A stretch of 64,000 bases of DNA from Marchantia polymorpha subsp. ruderalis (taxonomy: Eukaryota; Streptophyta; Marchantiopsida; Marchantiales; Marchantiaceae): assembly GCA_037833965.1 (NCBI GenBank), contig AP031352.1, positions 23,106,501 to 23,170,500 on the forward strand. The letters are read 5' to 3'. The notes under the pieces were generated by a model. That model searched no databases. It worked only from the letters and a program-made list of their open reading frames with translations, and was not told where the DNA came from. The position numbers and the translations under genes are program-made. The stretch's first letter is position 1; each line of letters opens with the position of its first letter. This document shows positions 1 through 11,840 of the stretch, in pieces.

Positions 1-1778
1 GGCGGAGAGGAGGTAGTAGTAGCAATCCGAAGAGATCCTCAGACGTGCCCCTGAGGTACTAACGATGTCCTCAGATACTGAGGAGGATCCTGTGGCATTG
101 GAGGAAGTTGCAGCGAAGTTCGTAGAAGACGTAGCAGCAGCCGAGAGTGGTCCGCAAAAGGTAGTTTCACCCTGAACCTCCACTGACACAGTCATACTAG
201 AGACGGGTGATGAACCCTCAGCGGAAGAGACACAGTCGCCAATCCTAAGTGCCGCCAACTTGTTGAGTGTGCAGGTACTCCCGTTGCTCCAGTACCTCGA
301 CCGGAAGCGGGAGAAGTATGCAGAAGACCGCACCAATCAGTCCTATGTGGAGATAGTGCGTAACCGAACACGGATCAAGGTGGCGGTGGCGGTGGCGGCT
401 GAGGTCGCCGCAAAGTAACGTAAGAGTCAGCCAATAGAAGCGAAGTACCAAACACTTCAAAAGAGGCTGATTGAGGAAGTTGAGAAGCGAAGAAAGGCGG
501 AGCAAGTCGGTGAGGGTCTTCGCGAGGATGTGGAGAGAGGCAAGTGCGCAAGCGTAGACCTCTTGAAAAGGCTGGAGGCCTGTAGGACCGCGTACGACGC
601 CGAGTCATTGAAGGTGGATGAGTTCTCGGCTGCCGCGAAGGAGAAGGAGCAAGAGTACCAAATCGAGTTGGCGGTGAGGGCGAAGATGTTGACCGAGTAT
701 GAAGCTGCGTGGATTTCGGACTTGGAGCTGATCGAGATGTTAGAAGCGCAGTGCGGGGAACTATGTACGCAACGGTCACAAGTTGAGGAGCAGTTTTGCG
801 AGTCGGAAGCGAAATTGACGGAGGCCGAGGGGAAGAACTGGTAGTTATCAGAGGAGACGCGTGATGCCTTAACTGCGAGAGTGGAGCGGTGTTTGCGCAG
901 GTATGTGTTGTGGCAGATCAAATTCCACAACGGACTTCGGTTACGCGAGATTTAGCATCGTGCAGCCGAATTGATAGTGCGAAGCGGACGGAGACATCGC
1001 CGGTTATCCAAGAAGCTCGAGTCGTATCTTAGGAGATCGCGGGACGCGGTAGCGAGTCTGGACGTAGAGTTAGCAAGCGTTTTGAGAAGATTAGGTTTAG
1101 AGCGGAGGTTAGAGGGAGCGGCAACTGCCGACTCCGCAGGCGTAGGACCTGTTCGCTGCTCGCATTAGAGCAGGTGACGGTTTTTGGTAATTAGGAATAA
1201 AGTAGTCCAAGGCGTTGGCCTGGGAGGTCTTTTCTCAATTTAGTTTCTCAATTTTGGAACTCTGTATTCTCTGCGCGTTTGTGAGTTGAGTGTGTTGGTC
1301 ACCGCGTAAGAGGTACTTTGTTTTGACGAAGATACCGCATCCGAAGTAGGAGCCCTAATTCGAATGTTCTGAAATAGCGATTGGCTAGTGACAGGATTAA
1401 AGCAGCTGCCTGAGATTGGCAGCTGCCTGCAATCATCCAATATATCCACTATTGGCAGCTGCATGCAGATACTCTTAGTGTACTACTTGGAAATTTTCCC
1501 CCCTGAATCTTAAGTTGAGTTCGCGATCGACCTCTTAGTTGTTGCAATTGCTTGTTTCAGGTGTGTGTGTGTGTGCGCCTTACGCTGCATTGTGTGTCCT
1601 CCAAGTGACTTCCGAGTCGAACACCTGCAGTACTTCTGGGAGTGACAACAGCCTAAGAATTCAAACTCCTCAATAGACTATTAAGAATGTGACAATTGGT
1701 ACTCTTTGTGTTGTTTCTGTCCTCGTGGGATCGGATCTTTATCATTATGCTCCATTTTGGTATTTGTCTGTCATTACA
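1..1778 (+). mobile_element. Giant ORF-bearing LTR #1 (5' end outside window)
   Basis: 3' part of a member of the long-LTR family that dominates the window. It holds the C-terminal part of the LTR reading frame (to about 1168), then a noncoding tail with the family hallmarks: a CCAAGG-type hairpin after an AATAAAG box (about 1197-1233), a GT microsatellite after TTTCAG (about 1560-1575), and an end reading GTCATTACA at 1778. The tail closely matches the left end of copy E (20218-20760, opposite strand) and has one tail unit, whereas later copies have two. The next bases, CTTAT, belong to the chromovirus LTR it was inserted into. The matching left target duplication lies outside the window. 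Confidence 0.8.
2..1168 (+). pseudogene. LTR-borne coiled-coil protein, C-terminal part
   Basis: One frame runs from the window edge to 1168 with in-frame stops near 173, 416, 842 and 953. In order it encodes an acidic linker, the conserved core VLPLLQYLDRKREKYAED (about 275-330), the SYVEIVRNRTRIKV motif, and a long Glu/Lys/Leu-rich coiled coil ending with an Arg-rich segment and LRRLGLERR. The same order is seen in the other giant-LTR frames of this window. The function is unknown; the shape (N-terminal domain, linker, coiled coil) could suit a Gag-like or nucleic-acid-binding protein, but no catalytic motif is visible. The stops make it a pseudogene. Confidence 0.75.
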
Positions 1779-1903
1779 CTTATCTCCTTGTATTTGTTAA
1801 TTAGAGCAATTTAAAGAAGAGTAAAATCATTGTTGATTTCTCTCATCTTTTGAGTTTATGTTTTCATCTTTCAGTAAGTTTTCTTTAAAACCCTAGTGTT
1901 ACA
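1779..1903 (+). mobile_element. Old chromovirus LTR, 3' fragment
   Basis: Diverged copy of the last quarter of the LTR of chromoviruses A and B. It matches from the CTTATC..CCTTGTA stretch through the decayed TATA region to the shared end CCCTAGTGTTACA. Giant LTR #1 apparently inserted into it at CTTAT. It is much older than A and B, judging by its many substitutions. Confidence 0.65.
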
Positions 1904-2275
1904 CTTATTGTCATATATTGACAACTAGTCAATTCTATAATGTATTAATCTTGTAAAAACTTATATAATAATTACCATTTATTACTATGATAAATTTTTT
2001 TAAATATTATAAATAGAGAGATAGAGATGAGACTCTCAAGCAATTTTCAAGAATTCATATGTAAAGATTTGTTTTATCAATGAAAGAATGAGATTTTTAA
2101 TATATTGGAATGTAGATGTGTGTGTGAATTTGAGTGATGAATGAAGAGAATGTGTAAGAGGGTGTTTGGGACATGAGCATGAAGAGTAATCATAGTATTC
2201 TAGAACCATGATGAGCTATTGCAAGGCCTATGAGGTAAACTTGAATGAGAGTCAGCACGGAGATTGCAATGCTGT
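1904..2275 (+). repeat. Copia-like LTR fragment, 5'-truncated
   Basis: Matches the second half of the roughly 770-bp LTR seen intact (minus strand) at 42097-42866: the ACTAGTCAA stretch, the TATA-like AAATATTATAAATAGAGAG near 2013, CTCTCAAGCAA, the 'TTTATCAATGAAAGA' stretch and the end around GAGAGTCAGCACGGAGATTGC. AT-rich and diverged. No target duplication can be assigned. Confidence 0.6.
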
Positions 2276-3145
2276 TCTCTCTATAATGAAAGCTTGGGGT
2301 GAAATTTAATATTGAATTTATTGTTTTGAGGTTTTGAGAGAGCACGAGTTTGTGGAACCTTGTGATTTAAATTTTCTTGATTTTGTCAATTGCTAGATCG
2401 CGTTTGACATTTTGTAGTTCCAGCTTCTACCACTCAATTTAGCTTGGTATGAAGAAAAATTTATGCAAATAGCCGAATAATTACCTTTTCGTAGCTAGTA
2501 TCTGGATGATTATGGATCTAGAGAGTGATCATTTGGAAAGTTGACACATCCGTAAGACATTCAAAAGGAGAAAAATTGGAAGGAAAAAGTTAGCTTATTG
2601 TCTAATAGGAAGATAACTATAAGCCTTAGTGGTAACAAACTTGGAATGATTTACTCTAAATTTATTTTATGATCAGTTGAATTCTTTTTGGAGTAATATC
2701 AACACCCTACCGTACTACAATATTTATTGATAATTGAAAAAAATTGATACAATTTGGAAAGATATATTAGAAAAAAAAATAAAAAATGATTTTTTCAAAA
2801 AAAAACTAAAAGTATTAGTAAGAAAAAAGAAAAAAGAATTCAATTAATTCCATGTCTTCTATATGAAAGAAGAAAAATTTTAAATACTATATGACATGAC
2901 ATGAAACCTTGAAACAAGATCATATGACTTTTATTTTTAGGAAACTGTTGAACAAGTGTTATTATTAAGTTATGAAAGTCAATGTTCAAGCCTGCAAGGT
3001 AAACTCAAAATACTTTCAGCGTATTGTGCTACTTTTTGGCATAGCTATCATGTGTACAAGATAGCTCTTTATCATCAAACTCCAAGTAGATCAAATCACG
3101 ATAGTCCTCTAGATGGTGTCGTCTACAATCCATGTATTTTTTTGA
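2276..3145. other. AT-rich spacer without recognisable gene
   Basis: About 870 bases of A/T-rich DNA with poly-A runs near 2760-2840. Only short meaningless frames are present. It separates two fragments of the same copia-like LTR, so it may be decayed internal retroelement sequence, but I see no domain. Confidence 0.5.
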
Positions 3146-3866
3146 TGTCTAAGACTCGATATTGCCATAATTATAGCTAAACTTATCTACAAATCTAGTT
3201 ATAACTAAGCTTATCTTGTTATGACAAAGTTTAGCTATAAGATATAGTAGATTTGGATTTGCAAGATTACTTTTTTTCTTACCAAAATCTAAATTTCAAG
3301 TGACAATACTTTGACTATATGATTAGTTTTGATTGGTTTTACTTAGTAAAGGAGATTTCATTGATTAGAATAAGTCTAAAGTTGACCTAGTGACAAGTGG
3401 AGGTTCTAGAACTCTCAAAGTCTCAAGTGTAATTTTTCCACCTCAATCTAGTGACAAGAAAGCTTTTAGAAGGTTTAGAGAGGCCAATGACATGTTCTCA
3501 CAAATTGAAAATTAGTCAAACATACCTAGGTTTATCTTTGTAAAAGTAAGTTAGATGATGATTACAATTTATTACTATGGTAATTTTTCAAATAGTATTA
3601 GTGTAGAAGTAAAAAATAGATTCTTTAGCAAGTTTGTAGTATTCATTGTGTAAAAAATTATTTCATCAATGTGAGTTTGACTTACATTATTCCTTTTGGA
3701 GTATTGATGGATGTTTGCAATTTAGTAATGAGTGAAGAGTTTGTGTAGGAGTATGTTTGGAACACAAGCAAGTTGATGGATTTTTATCTTCTAGAATCAT
3801 GATGAGGTTACAATTTCATCTAAGATAAACCTTAGTGAGAGGAAGCACCAGGGTCACAATACTAAC
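3146..3866 (+). repeat. Copia-like LTR, nearly full length
   Basis: Begins TGTCTAAGAC.CGATATTGC, matching the TGTAAGACCAGATATTGC start of the solo LTR at 42866-42097, and follows it through the TAGCTATAA, TTGATTGGTTTTACT and GTAAAAGTAAGTTAGAT segments to GAGAGGAAGCACCAGGGTCAC. It lies just upstream of a decayed copia gag, so it may be that element's 5' LTR. However, no tRNA primer site is visible after it and no matching 3' LTR was found after 7070. Confidence 0.6.
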
Positions 3867-3990
3867 TACAACCTCAAATGTTTGTTGTAACAAGATGAGA
3901 ACCACTTGATTGGATGGAGGAAAATAAAAAATAATTGAATATGATGGACGAGTTTACTATTTTCTCTTTGAAAGATTAGTTAACGGGAAG

Positions 3991-4374
3991 TTGAAGACCA
4001 CGAATCTTGACAAAATGTTGAATTCAAAACCGTCCAACTATAATGATCAAGACTTGAAGTTTCTTAAGAAACAAAATGTGATTACTGTTATACGTCATTT
4101 ACAACCTTCGATCTTGAAGCAAGTGGATGAATATAACAAATGCACTCTTCTGTTTGAGGCTTTTGAACAAAGATTTTATCGCAAAATACTGTCAAACATG
4201 ATGTATGCTTCCTTGAAGTTAATGATATTCAAGATGAAATATTCTAGCACTAAGATCAAAGATCACTTCTATGCATTTGATGATCTTGTGATTGATGTTC
4301 ACAATCTTGGAGATGAAATATTCTATGAGAGAAACAAGATTCATCTCCTTAGCTCACTAGCTACATCTTATTAG
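3991..4374 (+). pseudogene. Copia Gag (UBN2-type) fragment
   Basis: A 127-codon open stretch resembling the copia Gag core: a leucine/phenylalanine-rich segment, then LMIFKMKYSSTKIKDH followed by FDDLVIDVHNLGDEI and HLLSSLATSY. In the family this is the helical Gag region that ends with the conserved 'LL.SLP.SY' motif. It is the longest readable piece of this copia element. The tract upstream (EYDGRVYYF) looks like the usual Gag N-terminus. No intact start codon context can be defended. Confidence 0.7.
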
Positions 4375-6079
4375 TCATTATCACATGTTTTGCTTCATTT
4401 TGATAGAAAAACCAAGTCTATCAAGTGATAACTTGCAACAGAGGATGATGATATCATCTACTGCATCCTCTTCATCCGATATGACATTGAATGTGATTGA
4501 AGGTTGCTTTTATTCACAAATTGGCAAGAATGGTCTATGTTTTGAAACCAAGTATTGATCCAAGTCTAAGAATAATTTTCAAGAAAGGAATAAGGTGGTG
4601 TATTGAAGATGTGGCAAGAGTGATCACATCAAGAACAACTGTCACGTGAAGGTGCTGATACTTTCTTAGCAAATGTGGCTCAAGATTTTGATCTTGAGAA
4701 GGATGACTTGCTAGGATATGAACTTTGATGCTAGGAGTATTTTTTTTGCAATTTATTGAAGATTTTTGGTGATGTATGGATTCTCAATAGTGCATATTCT
4801 TATAACATATGTTACATCTTGAGTCTTTACGGGGAATGATCAATCCTGTAAAAATAATATAATATATTAGTTTTGCTAAGATCTGCATGTTTGATGGAGT
4901 CCAACATACATTGATTTATGTTAGGGTTCTATATGATATGAGAAAGAGTTTGATCTCTCTTGAAATATTAGACTCAAAGCTCCTCGAGTGGAGCTTGAAG
5001 AAATGGGTGCTTAAGGTTAGAGAACCTGAGAAGATTATTTTTAGAAGTCATAAGCACAACCATCTATATTTGCTAGAGATTATTAGTATCTGTGAAGAAG
5101 TTTATTGAACTATCTTGAATTGAGATGTTTCATGTGTGATATTGTTAGCTAGAACACATGAGGAATAGATACTTGTTCCTCCTAGGTGAAAGTAAATTGT
5201 TACTTGAGATTGGTAAAATTGATTTGAAGTTTTGCAAATATTGTATCATGAACAAGCATCATAAACAAATTTTTGATGTTGGAACTCAGAGCTACAAAAA
5301 GTTACTTCAGTAAATAGATAATGACATGTGAGAACTCAACTTGAAAGTCTTACAATCTAGAAACTTTGACTATGTATCATTTATTGAGAACTACTCAAGA
5401 TTTCTATGGATTTTTCACTCCTGTGTTTACAACTCTCTAAAGTTGAAAAGTTCATATACATACTAAGACTAGAAATAAGATAGTATGAATAATGGTGGAA
5501 AATATACTTCTGAGGAGTGTTGGAGTAAGTGCAAAGAGTAAATGATTATTCGTTATCTCACCACGGTTTATTTTTTGCAACAAAAGGCTGTTCTTGATAT
5601 GCTCAATTAGAATAAATGTTGGAGAAGCTGCATGGTATGTTGAATCAATATGGTCTATCATATGAGTTTTGGACTCAAACAATCAATATTGAAATGTATC
5701 TGATAAATTATTTCATCTAGTGTAATCAATTGATAACTTTTGAACTAGGTCACAAACGTATAATTGATTTTATTACTTTAATTTTTTAGAAATTTTTGAT
5801 TTTATTACTTATCTTTTCATATCCAAGGAGAGTAGAATCAAGTTAGATTATATCTCCAAGAAGTGCCATTTTCCTGGATATGCTAGTGGTGTGATCTAGT
5901 GGTGTGATTATAGGTTCTATGATCCAGTTAACTGTAAATTTATTGTCACTATATATGAGCTCGGATCATTGAAAGAGGGAAAAAATTCTCAAGTTTCCCA
6001 TACTAATAAGAAAAAAATTCCAATAACAAAGTGAGTTTGATACTTGTTTATAGATGAAAAAGTTGAATAATAAGTTTCT

Positions 6080-7070
6080 CAATCTTATTATTCAAAAACT
6101 TTATGTGGATGACATGTTCATTTTGGTGTAGAATCAATATAACATTGATAGATTCAAGAATCACGTGAAGTCTAGATTCAAAATGAAGTATTTATGTAAG
6201 TTCAAGATTATATTAGGATGTGCATTCATAAAGATTTGAAAAAGAAGAATCTCAGGTCGATTCAAGGCAAGTACGTTCAGCGTCAACTTAACTAATTTAA
6301 CATGGAAGAATCTAAAAGAGTTTGGACTTCTTTGGCAGCAAACTTTTCAAATTTAATATCCAATTGATTTCATTGAAAAGGAAAAAATGTCATGTGTTCA
6401 CTATGACAAAATTGTTGACAACCTAATGTATTTGATGCTATGCACAAGGTTTGATATTGCTATAACAATGGACAAGATGAGCAAATACATGTCAAATATA
6501 AGTAAGATGCACTTGGATGCAGTAAAATGGATTTTCAAGTATTTCAAAAATATTAAAGATTATGATTTATTTATTTTTGGTTTATTAGATAATGTCAAAT
6601 TCTTGTTAGGCTAAGTTGATGATAATTTTGTACAAAATTTGAACAAAAAAAAGTCTACAACAAGATGTGTGTTTAAATTGGTGATGAATGGATTAGTTGA
6701 AGATCTATCTTGCAGAAGTGAGTTGCTGAGTCAAGAACGGAAGCTGTGTATGTAACTGTAGCAGAAGTAACAAAATAAGCTATATGGTTGGATATACTTA
6801 TCATTGAGATGATATCAAATCATGAGATTGTGAATCTTCATTCTAATAGCCATAACCCATTACATCTTGCTACAAATCAAGTGATGAACAACAAAATGAA
6901 GCACATTGACATCAAATATCACTTTATTAAATATGCAATTTCTGATAAAAGCCAGTCAAGATCGACTGTAAATTCAATCCAACTGATGCGTTGACCAAAG
7001 TTATTCCTTTGAAGAGCTTTAGGCGACATTGTGTTAGTATGCAAATTTTGCATGAAGAGTACAAGTATAG
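6080..7070 (+). pseudogene. Copia reverse transcriptase end and RNase H remnant
   Basis: Contains the catalytic RT box LYVDDM with downstream FKMKYLCKFKIILGC, then DNLMYLMLCTRFDIA and HLDAVKWIFKYFK (6400-6560), which match the copia RT C-terminus. RNase H-like DNA at 6790-7060 includes KHIDIKYHFIKYAI and the closing NPTDALTKVI..FRRHC motif that ends copia polyproteins. Stops at several places. After 7070 no copia LTR or polypurine tract is recognisable. Confidence 0.75.
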
Positions 7071-7946
7071 TATACTAGCAATTTTTAGTTACCTCTATAT
7101 ATTTTTACTCTATCATATTTTGACAACGTTTTAGGTCTAGTTAACTCTTGTTAAAGTAATGCGTTTCGATTAGTTTTTCTCTTAAGACTACCACAAAATG
7201 ATTATATAAGTCTAGAGGTTGCTATCTTCTCAATATGTGTTAAGGGAAAGATTGTTTGCTAGTATTTTCAGGTTCAATATTTGTTTTGCTAGAGTACAAC
7301 TCTCTTGGTTTATGTTAAATTGTGGATCTGTATAATTGGATTTTTTGTGAACTATGTTGTATAATAGTTTATAATACAATATAATACTACATTTACTATA
7401 TAACGTTCAAAAATCCATCTAATTCAAACATTTTACTCTTGTTCATCACTTCCTCCTCGGCCTCAAAAATATCCTCATCATGCATGTCATCAAAGCACTT
7501 AGATATGTCAACGCGATCAAACTCATCAATGTTACCACCACAAGTGATCTCATTCTCGTCTATCGGATTCTTTCAAGTTCAATCTCATATCCACTATCGA
7601 GGTAGAGCTGCTACAGTCACTTGCAAAACATTGTATTCCTTGTTGTAGAGATTTGACAATCTAGCTATTTGAGATTGAATGGAATGACGAACTGGTCTTG
7701 ATCTTGTGTTTGACCGCCAATAGCTTTTGTAAAAAAAAGTTGAAAGCAGTAACAAAGCGACTTGAAAAACAACTTGCATGCCCAATGCTCAAAGGCAACA
7801 AATGACACAACCGTTTGGTGAAGATCGTGCAGTAAGTGTATCATGCTTATGTTGTTCGTCCTTCTTCAAGAAATCAAAATGCCTCTGTTCGGTAGAAAAA
7901 ATTTCATCCTCATAATAATTTAGAAACATGGACTTGCTCCCGTTGT
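7071..7946. other. Unassigned AT-rich region with weak minus-strand coding
   Basis: No gene can be supported. On the minus strand there are blocks with coding-like composition, e.g. an acidic stretch with ENEITCGGNIDEFDRVDI (about 7560-7500) and another near 7945-7800 with EDEIFSTEQRHFDFLKKDE, separated by frameshifts and stops. This could be a decayed gene or transposase fragment; I do not recognise the family. The right edge, TATAT at 7947-7951, is the target site of chromovirus A and is repeated at 14004-14008. Confidence 0.4.
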
Positions 7947-7951
7947 TATAT

Positions 7952-8359
7952 TGTAACACTAGGGTTTAGAGAGAAGCTCACTCGAAGATAGAAACGTAAA
8001 CTCTTAAGATGAGAGATACCAACAATGGTTCTCCTCTCCCTTATATAGCTCTCACCAACAAGTACAAGGTGATAAGATCTAATCTCCACCATCCATTCCA
8101 CTCCTAGTGGATGGCTGATGTGGCGGATAACCCTAACAAGCACACGGATCGCTGACGTGGCGCACCCAACTAACACACTCAATCCTTACCTACAAGCAGA
8201 CGGATTGCTGACGTGGCACTGTCAACTAACACATCCACTCTGTACCTACCAAGTGCGCGGATCGCTGACGTGGCAGCTATGACTAGTGCACACTAAAGTA
8301 TCTACATCAATATTTAGAGTAACCTCTACTTTAGTTTTAATTAACTAAAGATGGTTACA
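7952..8359 (-). repeat. Chromovirus A 3' LTR
   Basis: 408 bp, on the minus strand starting TGTAACCATC and ending CTAGTGTTACA. Contains the TATA box (complement of 8039-8047) and TGACGTGG-type repeats in U3. It differs from the 13596-14003 partner at about five sites; four of these are C/T or G/A transitions. Confidence 0.95.
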
Positions 8360-8372
8360 AACCTCCCTCCTT

Positions 8373-11300
8373 TTAAGATGCAACGTCCACGTTGCACATA
8401 CGTTCAAACTCCTGAACTATCAAAGGTGCATTTGCTAAATTTTTTTAGCTGGTTCCCAAGTTGATTCATACGATGGATAGCCTTTCCATTGAATCAAATA
8501 CTCTACTTTGGGATATTTATGACCTCGAATACGTTTCTTGAGTATCTTTTCTACCTCAAACTCCTCATGATCTACTATCAAGGTTGGAAGAGGAGGTGGT
8601 GCTTGTTGGTTGGTGAATTGTTTTGGTCGTGGTACATGTTTTCACAATCGTGACACATGAAATACTGGATGTATTTTCATATGTGACGGAAGTTCCAACT
8701 TGTATGACACTTCATCAACACGCTTCAAAACCAAAAATGGATCAATGAACCTAGGGTTTAACTTTGGTGTTCCTTCAAGAGACAAATTCGTTGTAGATAA
8801 CCAAACATGATCTCCAACCTCAAAAATCACTTCTCTACGATGAGCATCGGCATGCTGCTTTTGCCGATTTTGAGCTATCACCAACTTCTTCTTGGCCTGA
8901 TGTAGTCCTCGGTGAATATGCTCCACGAATTTGTTGACTGCTGCAACTTTGGTCGAAAACTCATCTCCTTTGGGAAGTCTCATCAAACTTGAAGGAGTTA
9001 TAGGATGAGCTCCATACATAAGAAAAAATGGAGACACTTTTGTGGATGCATTAACAGAATTGTTATATGCAAATTCCACAAGTGGCAAAAGGTTGTTCCA
9101 CTCTTCTTGCTCTTCTAATGTGAATGCTCGTAGCATATCCTCTATGGTTCTATTTGCCCTCTCAGTTTGTCCATCAGTTTGAGGGTGATAGGCCGTTGAC
9201 ATTGCTAGTTTTGTTTTGAAAAAACTAAACAAAGTTTTCCAAAATAAACTAGTGAAGTGAGTTGTAGTGAAGTGAGTACCCCTATCCGTGATTAACACTT
9301 TGCTTAAGCCATGATTCACAAAAACTGCATCTAGATACAATTAAGCTAGTTGTGGAGCTGTTACTGTATTTGTGGTTGGCCTGATGTGAATCATCTTGCT
9401 CAATTTGTCCACAAAAATCACCACTGAATCATGTCCTAACGAAGTCCTTGGTAACTCACATACAAGATCCATGGTGACATGTTCCCACCGCTGTTCGGGA
9501 ATAGGAAGAGGCTCTAATAAACCCGCTGGTTTTTGATTACTTGCCTTGTTTTGTTGACAAGCAACACAACTTCGAACATAAGACTGCACATCCTCACGTA
9601 TTTTGGGCCAATAGTACACTCGTTGTATACTCTCCACGGTTTTCTTCACTCCCACATGACCTGCAATGGCTGTATCATGACTTTCTGCCAAAATCATTGT
9701 GCGCAAATCGTGATCTTGTGGAATCCATATACGCTGATTGTAAAACGCCAAACCTCGAGATTTCTCTGCCTTTCCAGTTTGTACTGCCCGAGTGATCTCT
9801 TCATCCTCCTTTGTGGCTTGTGACATCTTGCTCCACCAATCCGCCTGAATTTTCACTTCTGCAACATAATTCAAACAAGGCATGTGTGAGAGCATCTGCA
9901 AGTTGCTTCTTTCCCTCCACGTACACAATCTTCATGTTGAAGCGTTGACGCCACTCTGCTCATCGAATTTGTCGTTTGGACAGATCCTTCTGAGTTTCCA
10001 AATAAACCAAGGGTTTATGATCAGTCTCCACCACAAACTCTTTATCACCCAAGTAATGCTTCCAATGTTTGGTTGCCAACACGATGGCTAACTCCTCCCG
10101 TTCTGTCGTGTGATAATTTTGTTCCGCCGCCACCAACTTTCGAGAATAGAAAGCAACTTGATGCCATTCATCCTCCCATTCTTGTTGAAGTATGCCACCT
10201 ACTGTTGTACCTGATGCGTAAGTGACCAACTTGATAGAACGGTTAGGATCATACCACTTGAGAATAGGTGCGTGTAACAAAGCATCTTTCAATGCTTGAA
10301 AAGCTAACTCTTGAGCTGTTCCCCATCTCCACTTTTGACCTTTCCCTAACATGGAAGTCAAGGCCTGAGCTAGTCGAGCAAAACCTTTCACAAATTTACG
10401 ATAGAATCCAGTGAGCCCTAGAAAACTCTTCAATTGAGTTTGATCCTCAGGTGCTATCCATTTCTGAATGGCATCTATCTTCTCACTCATCACTTGGATT
10501 CCTGTAACTGTAACTCTATGACCCAAGTAATCTACTTCTGACTTGCCAAATTCACATTTTGAAGCTTTGGCATACAATTGATTGTCTCTTAAAACTTGAA
10601 GTACCTCTCGTAAATGACTTCTATGATCACTCAAAGTTTTGCTATACATCAATATATCATCTAGAAAAACAATGACAGATTTATCTAGATAAGGGCAAAA
10701 GATATCGTTCATCAATCCCATGAATGTAGCTGGTGCATTAGTGAGATCAAAAGGCATCACTAGATACTCAAAGTGTCCATACCTAGTACAAAAAGCTGTC
10801 TTGTGAACAATCTTCATCTGCAATTCGAATTTGATTGTAGCCGCTTCTCAAATCTAGCTTGGTGAAGTACTTTGCTCCTTGAAGTTGATCAAACAAATCA
10901 TCCATACGAGGTAATGGATATTTTTTTTTCACCGTTTGCTGATTCAACCCGCGATAATCGATACATAGTCTCATGTATCCATACTTCTTCTTCACAAAGA
11001 GTACTGGAGTTCCATAAGGTGAAACACTTGGTTGAATGAATCCCTTGCTCAACATCTCCTCCACTTGAGCTTTGCATTCTTCCAATTCGTTTGGAGCCAA
11101 ACGATATGGAGCTTTGCAAGTTGGTGTACTTCCAGGTATCAACTCAATCTTGTGATCTACTCGCCTCTTTGGTGGTAATCCTGCAGGTAGATCATTTGGA
11201 AAAACATCTTTATACTCCATAAAAATGTCGTTCAAGGACTCCGGGATGTAAGTTTGTCCGTGGACCCAATATCTCTTATAAGTCCAAGGAAACATACATC

Positions 11301-11840
11301 ATCTCTAGAAATGGATGCTGTACCAATCACAAAGAGGGGTAAATTACTATTCTGAGATCTAATTCTATCTCCATAGATCTTCCATCCACTACTCGTAATC
11401 ACTTTTCTTCTCCAATCTACCTTCGGATTATATTGTTCCATCCATGACATTCCAAGGATGACATCATATCGAGCTAAACGAATTACTCACCATTCAATGC
11501 TCTCCTTGTATCTACCTATGGATAATTCTACACTCCGTGATAGTGTTTCTATCACTTCAGTTTGCCCGTTTGGCAATTCAACTTCTTCACTCACGTCCTT
11601 CATCAACATCAAATCTAACTTCATAGCAACACTCCTTGATAGAAAATTCTCAGTTGCTCCAGGATCAATTAAAACTCTCACCTTGTGTCCTTCCATGAAA
11701 CCATCAGTGACAATGAGTTGAGCTTGCTTCTTACCCCTTCCATGAGCTCCCAACCATTGCCTTCTTTCAACCTCGCCTTTTCTTTGCTTTGTAGAACCAG
11801 TAAGGCCGCGAGGCAAGATTACTGGTGATCTTCGTTTCCC
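8373..11840 (-). pseudogene. Chromovirus A Pol (PR-RT-RH-IN-chromodomain)
   Basis: Pol frame entered by -1 frameshifting at 11834-11840. In order: aspartic protease region with LIDPGATENFLSRSVAMKL (about 11660-11600), RT with [14 protein letters not shown] (about 10830) and catalytic FLDDILMYS (about 10650), RNase H with the [10 protein letters not shown] end (about 10010), integrase zinc finger HVGVKKTVESI..C..C (about 9650-9560), integrase core with TDRGTHF and DGQTERANR, and a chromodomain near 8600-8380. Breaks: a lost base near 11275, an indel near 10810, TGG-to-TGA near 9959, CGA-to-TGA near 8640. A 12-bp tandem duplication adds four residues after TDRGTHF relative to copy B. Confidence 0.9.
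11796..11840 (-). promoter_or_regulatory. Predicted -1 ribosomal frameshift signal, gag-pol (copy A)
   Basis: Reading the minus strand: slippery heptamer GGGAAAC (11840-11834) in the gag phase G_GGA_AAC, a 7-nt spacer, then an 8-bp perfect stem ACCAGTAA/TTACTGGT. The gag stop TAA (11821-11819) lies in the 5' arm. It is identical to the site in copy B. Confidence 0.75.

Larger units (their letters stand above)
3930..7070 (+). pseudogene. Degenerate Ty1/copia Gag-Pol
   Basis: Scattered frames on the plus strand follow the copia order. Seen in turn: Gag (3930-4375), a broken zinc knuckle RCGKSDHIKNNC (about 4604-4650), protease-flank VWILNSAYSY (about 4770), GAG-preintegrase-like NLISL/LDSK equivalents (4915-4990), an LKFCKYCIMNKHH zinc-binding stretch (about 5225), integrase core fragment YVSFIENYSRFLWIF (about 5370), RT box LYVDDM (about 6100), and RNase H to 7070. 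Many stops, frameshifts and internal deletions; strongly A/T-enriched. Certainly non-functional and one of the oldest layers of the window. Confidence 0.8.

Noticed and set aside
1779-1908. CTTAT on both sides of the chromovirus LTR fragment as a target duplication
   Set aside because: The left CTTAT aligns with CTTATCACC inside the intact LTRs of A and B, so it belongs to the LTR; the right one is probably coincidental.
3146-7070. Complete copia element with 5' LTR at 3146-3866
   Set aside because: No primer site after the LTR and no 3' LTR or polypurine tract after 7070; association is only by position.
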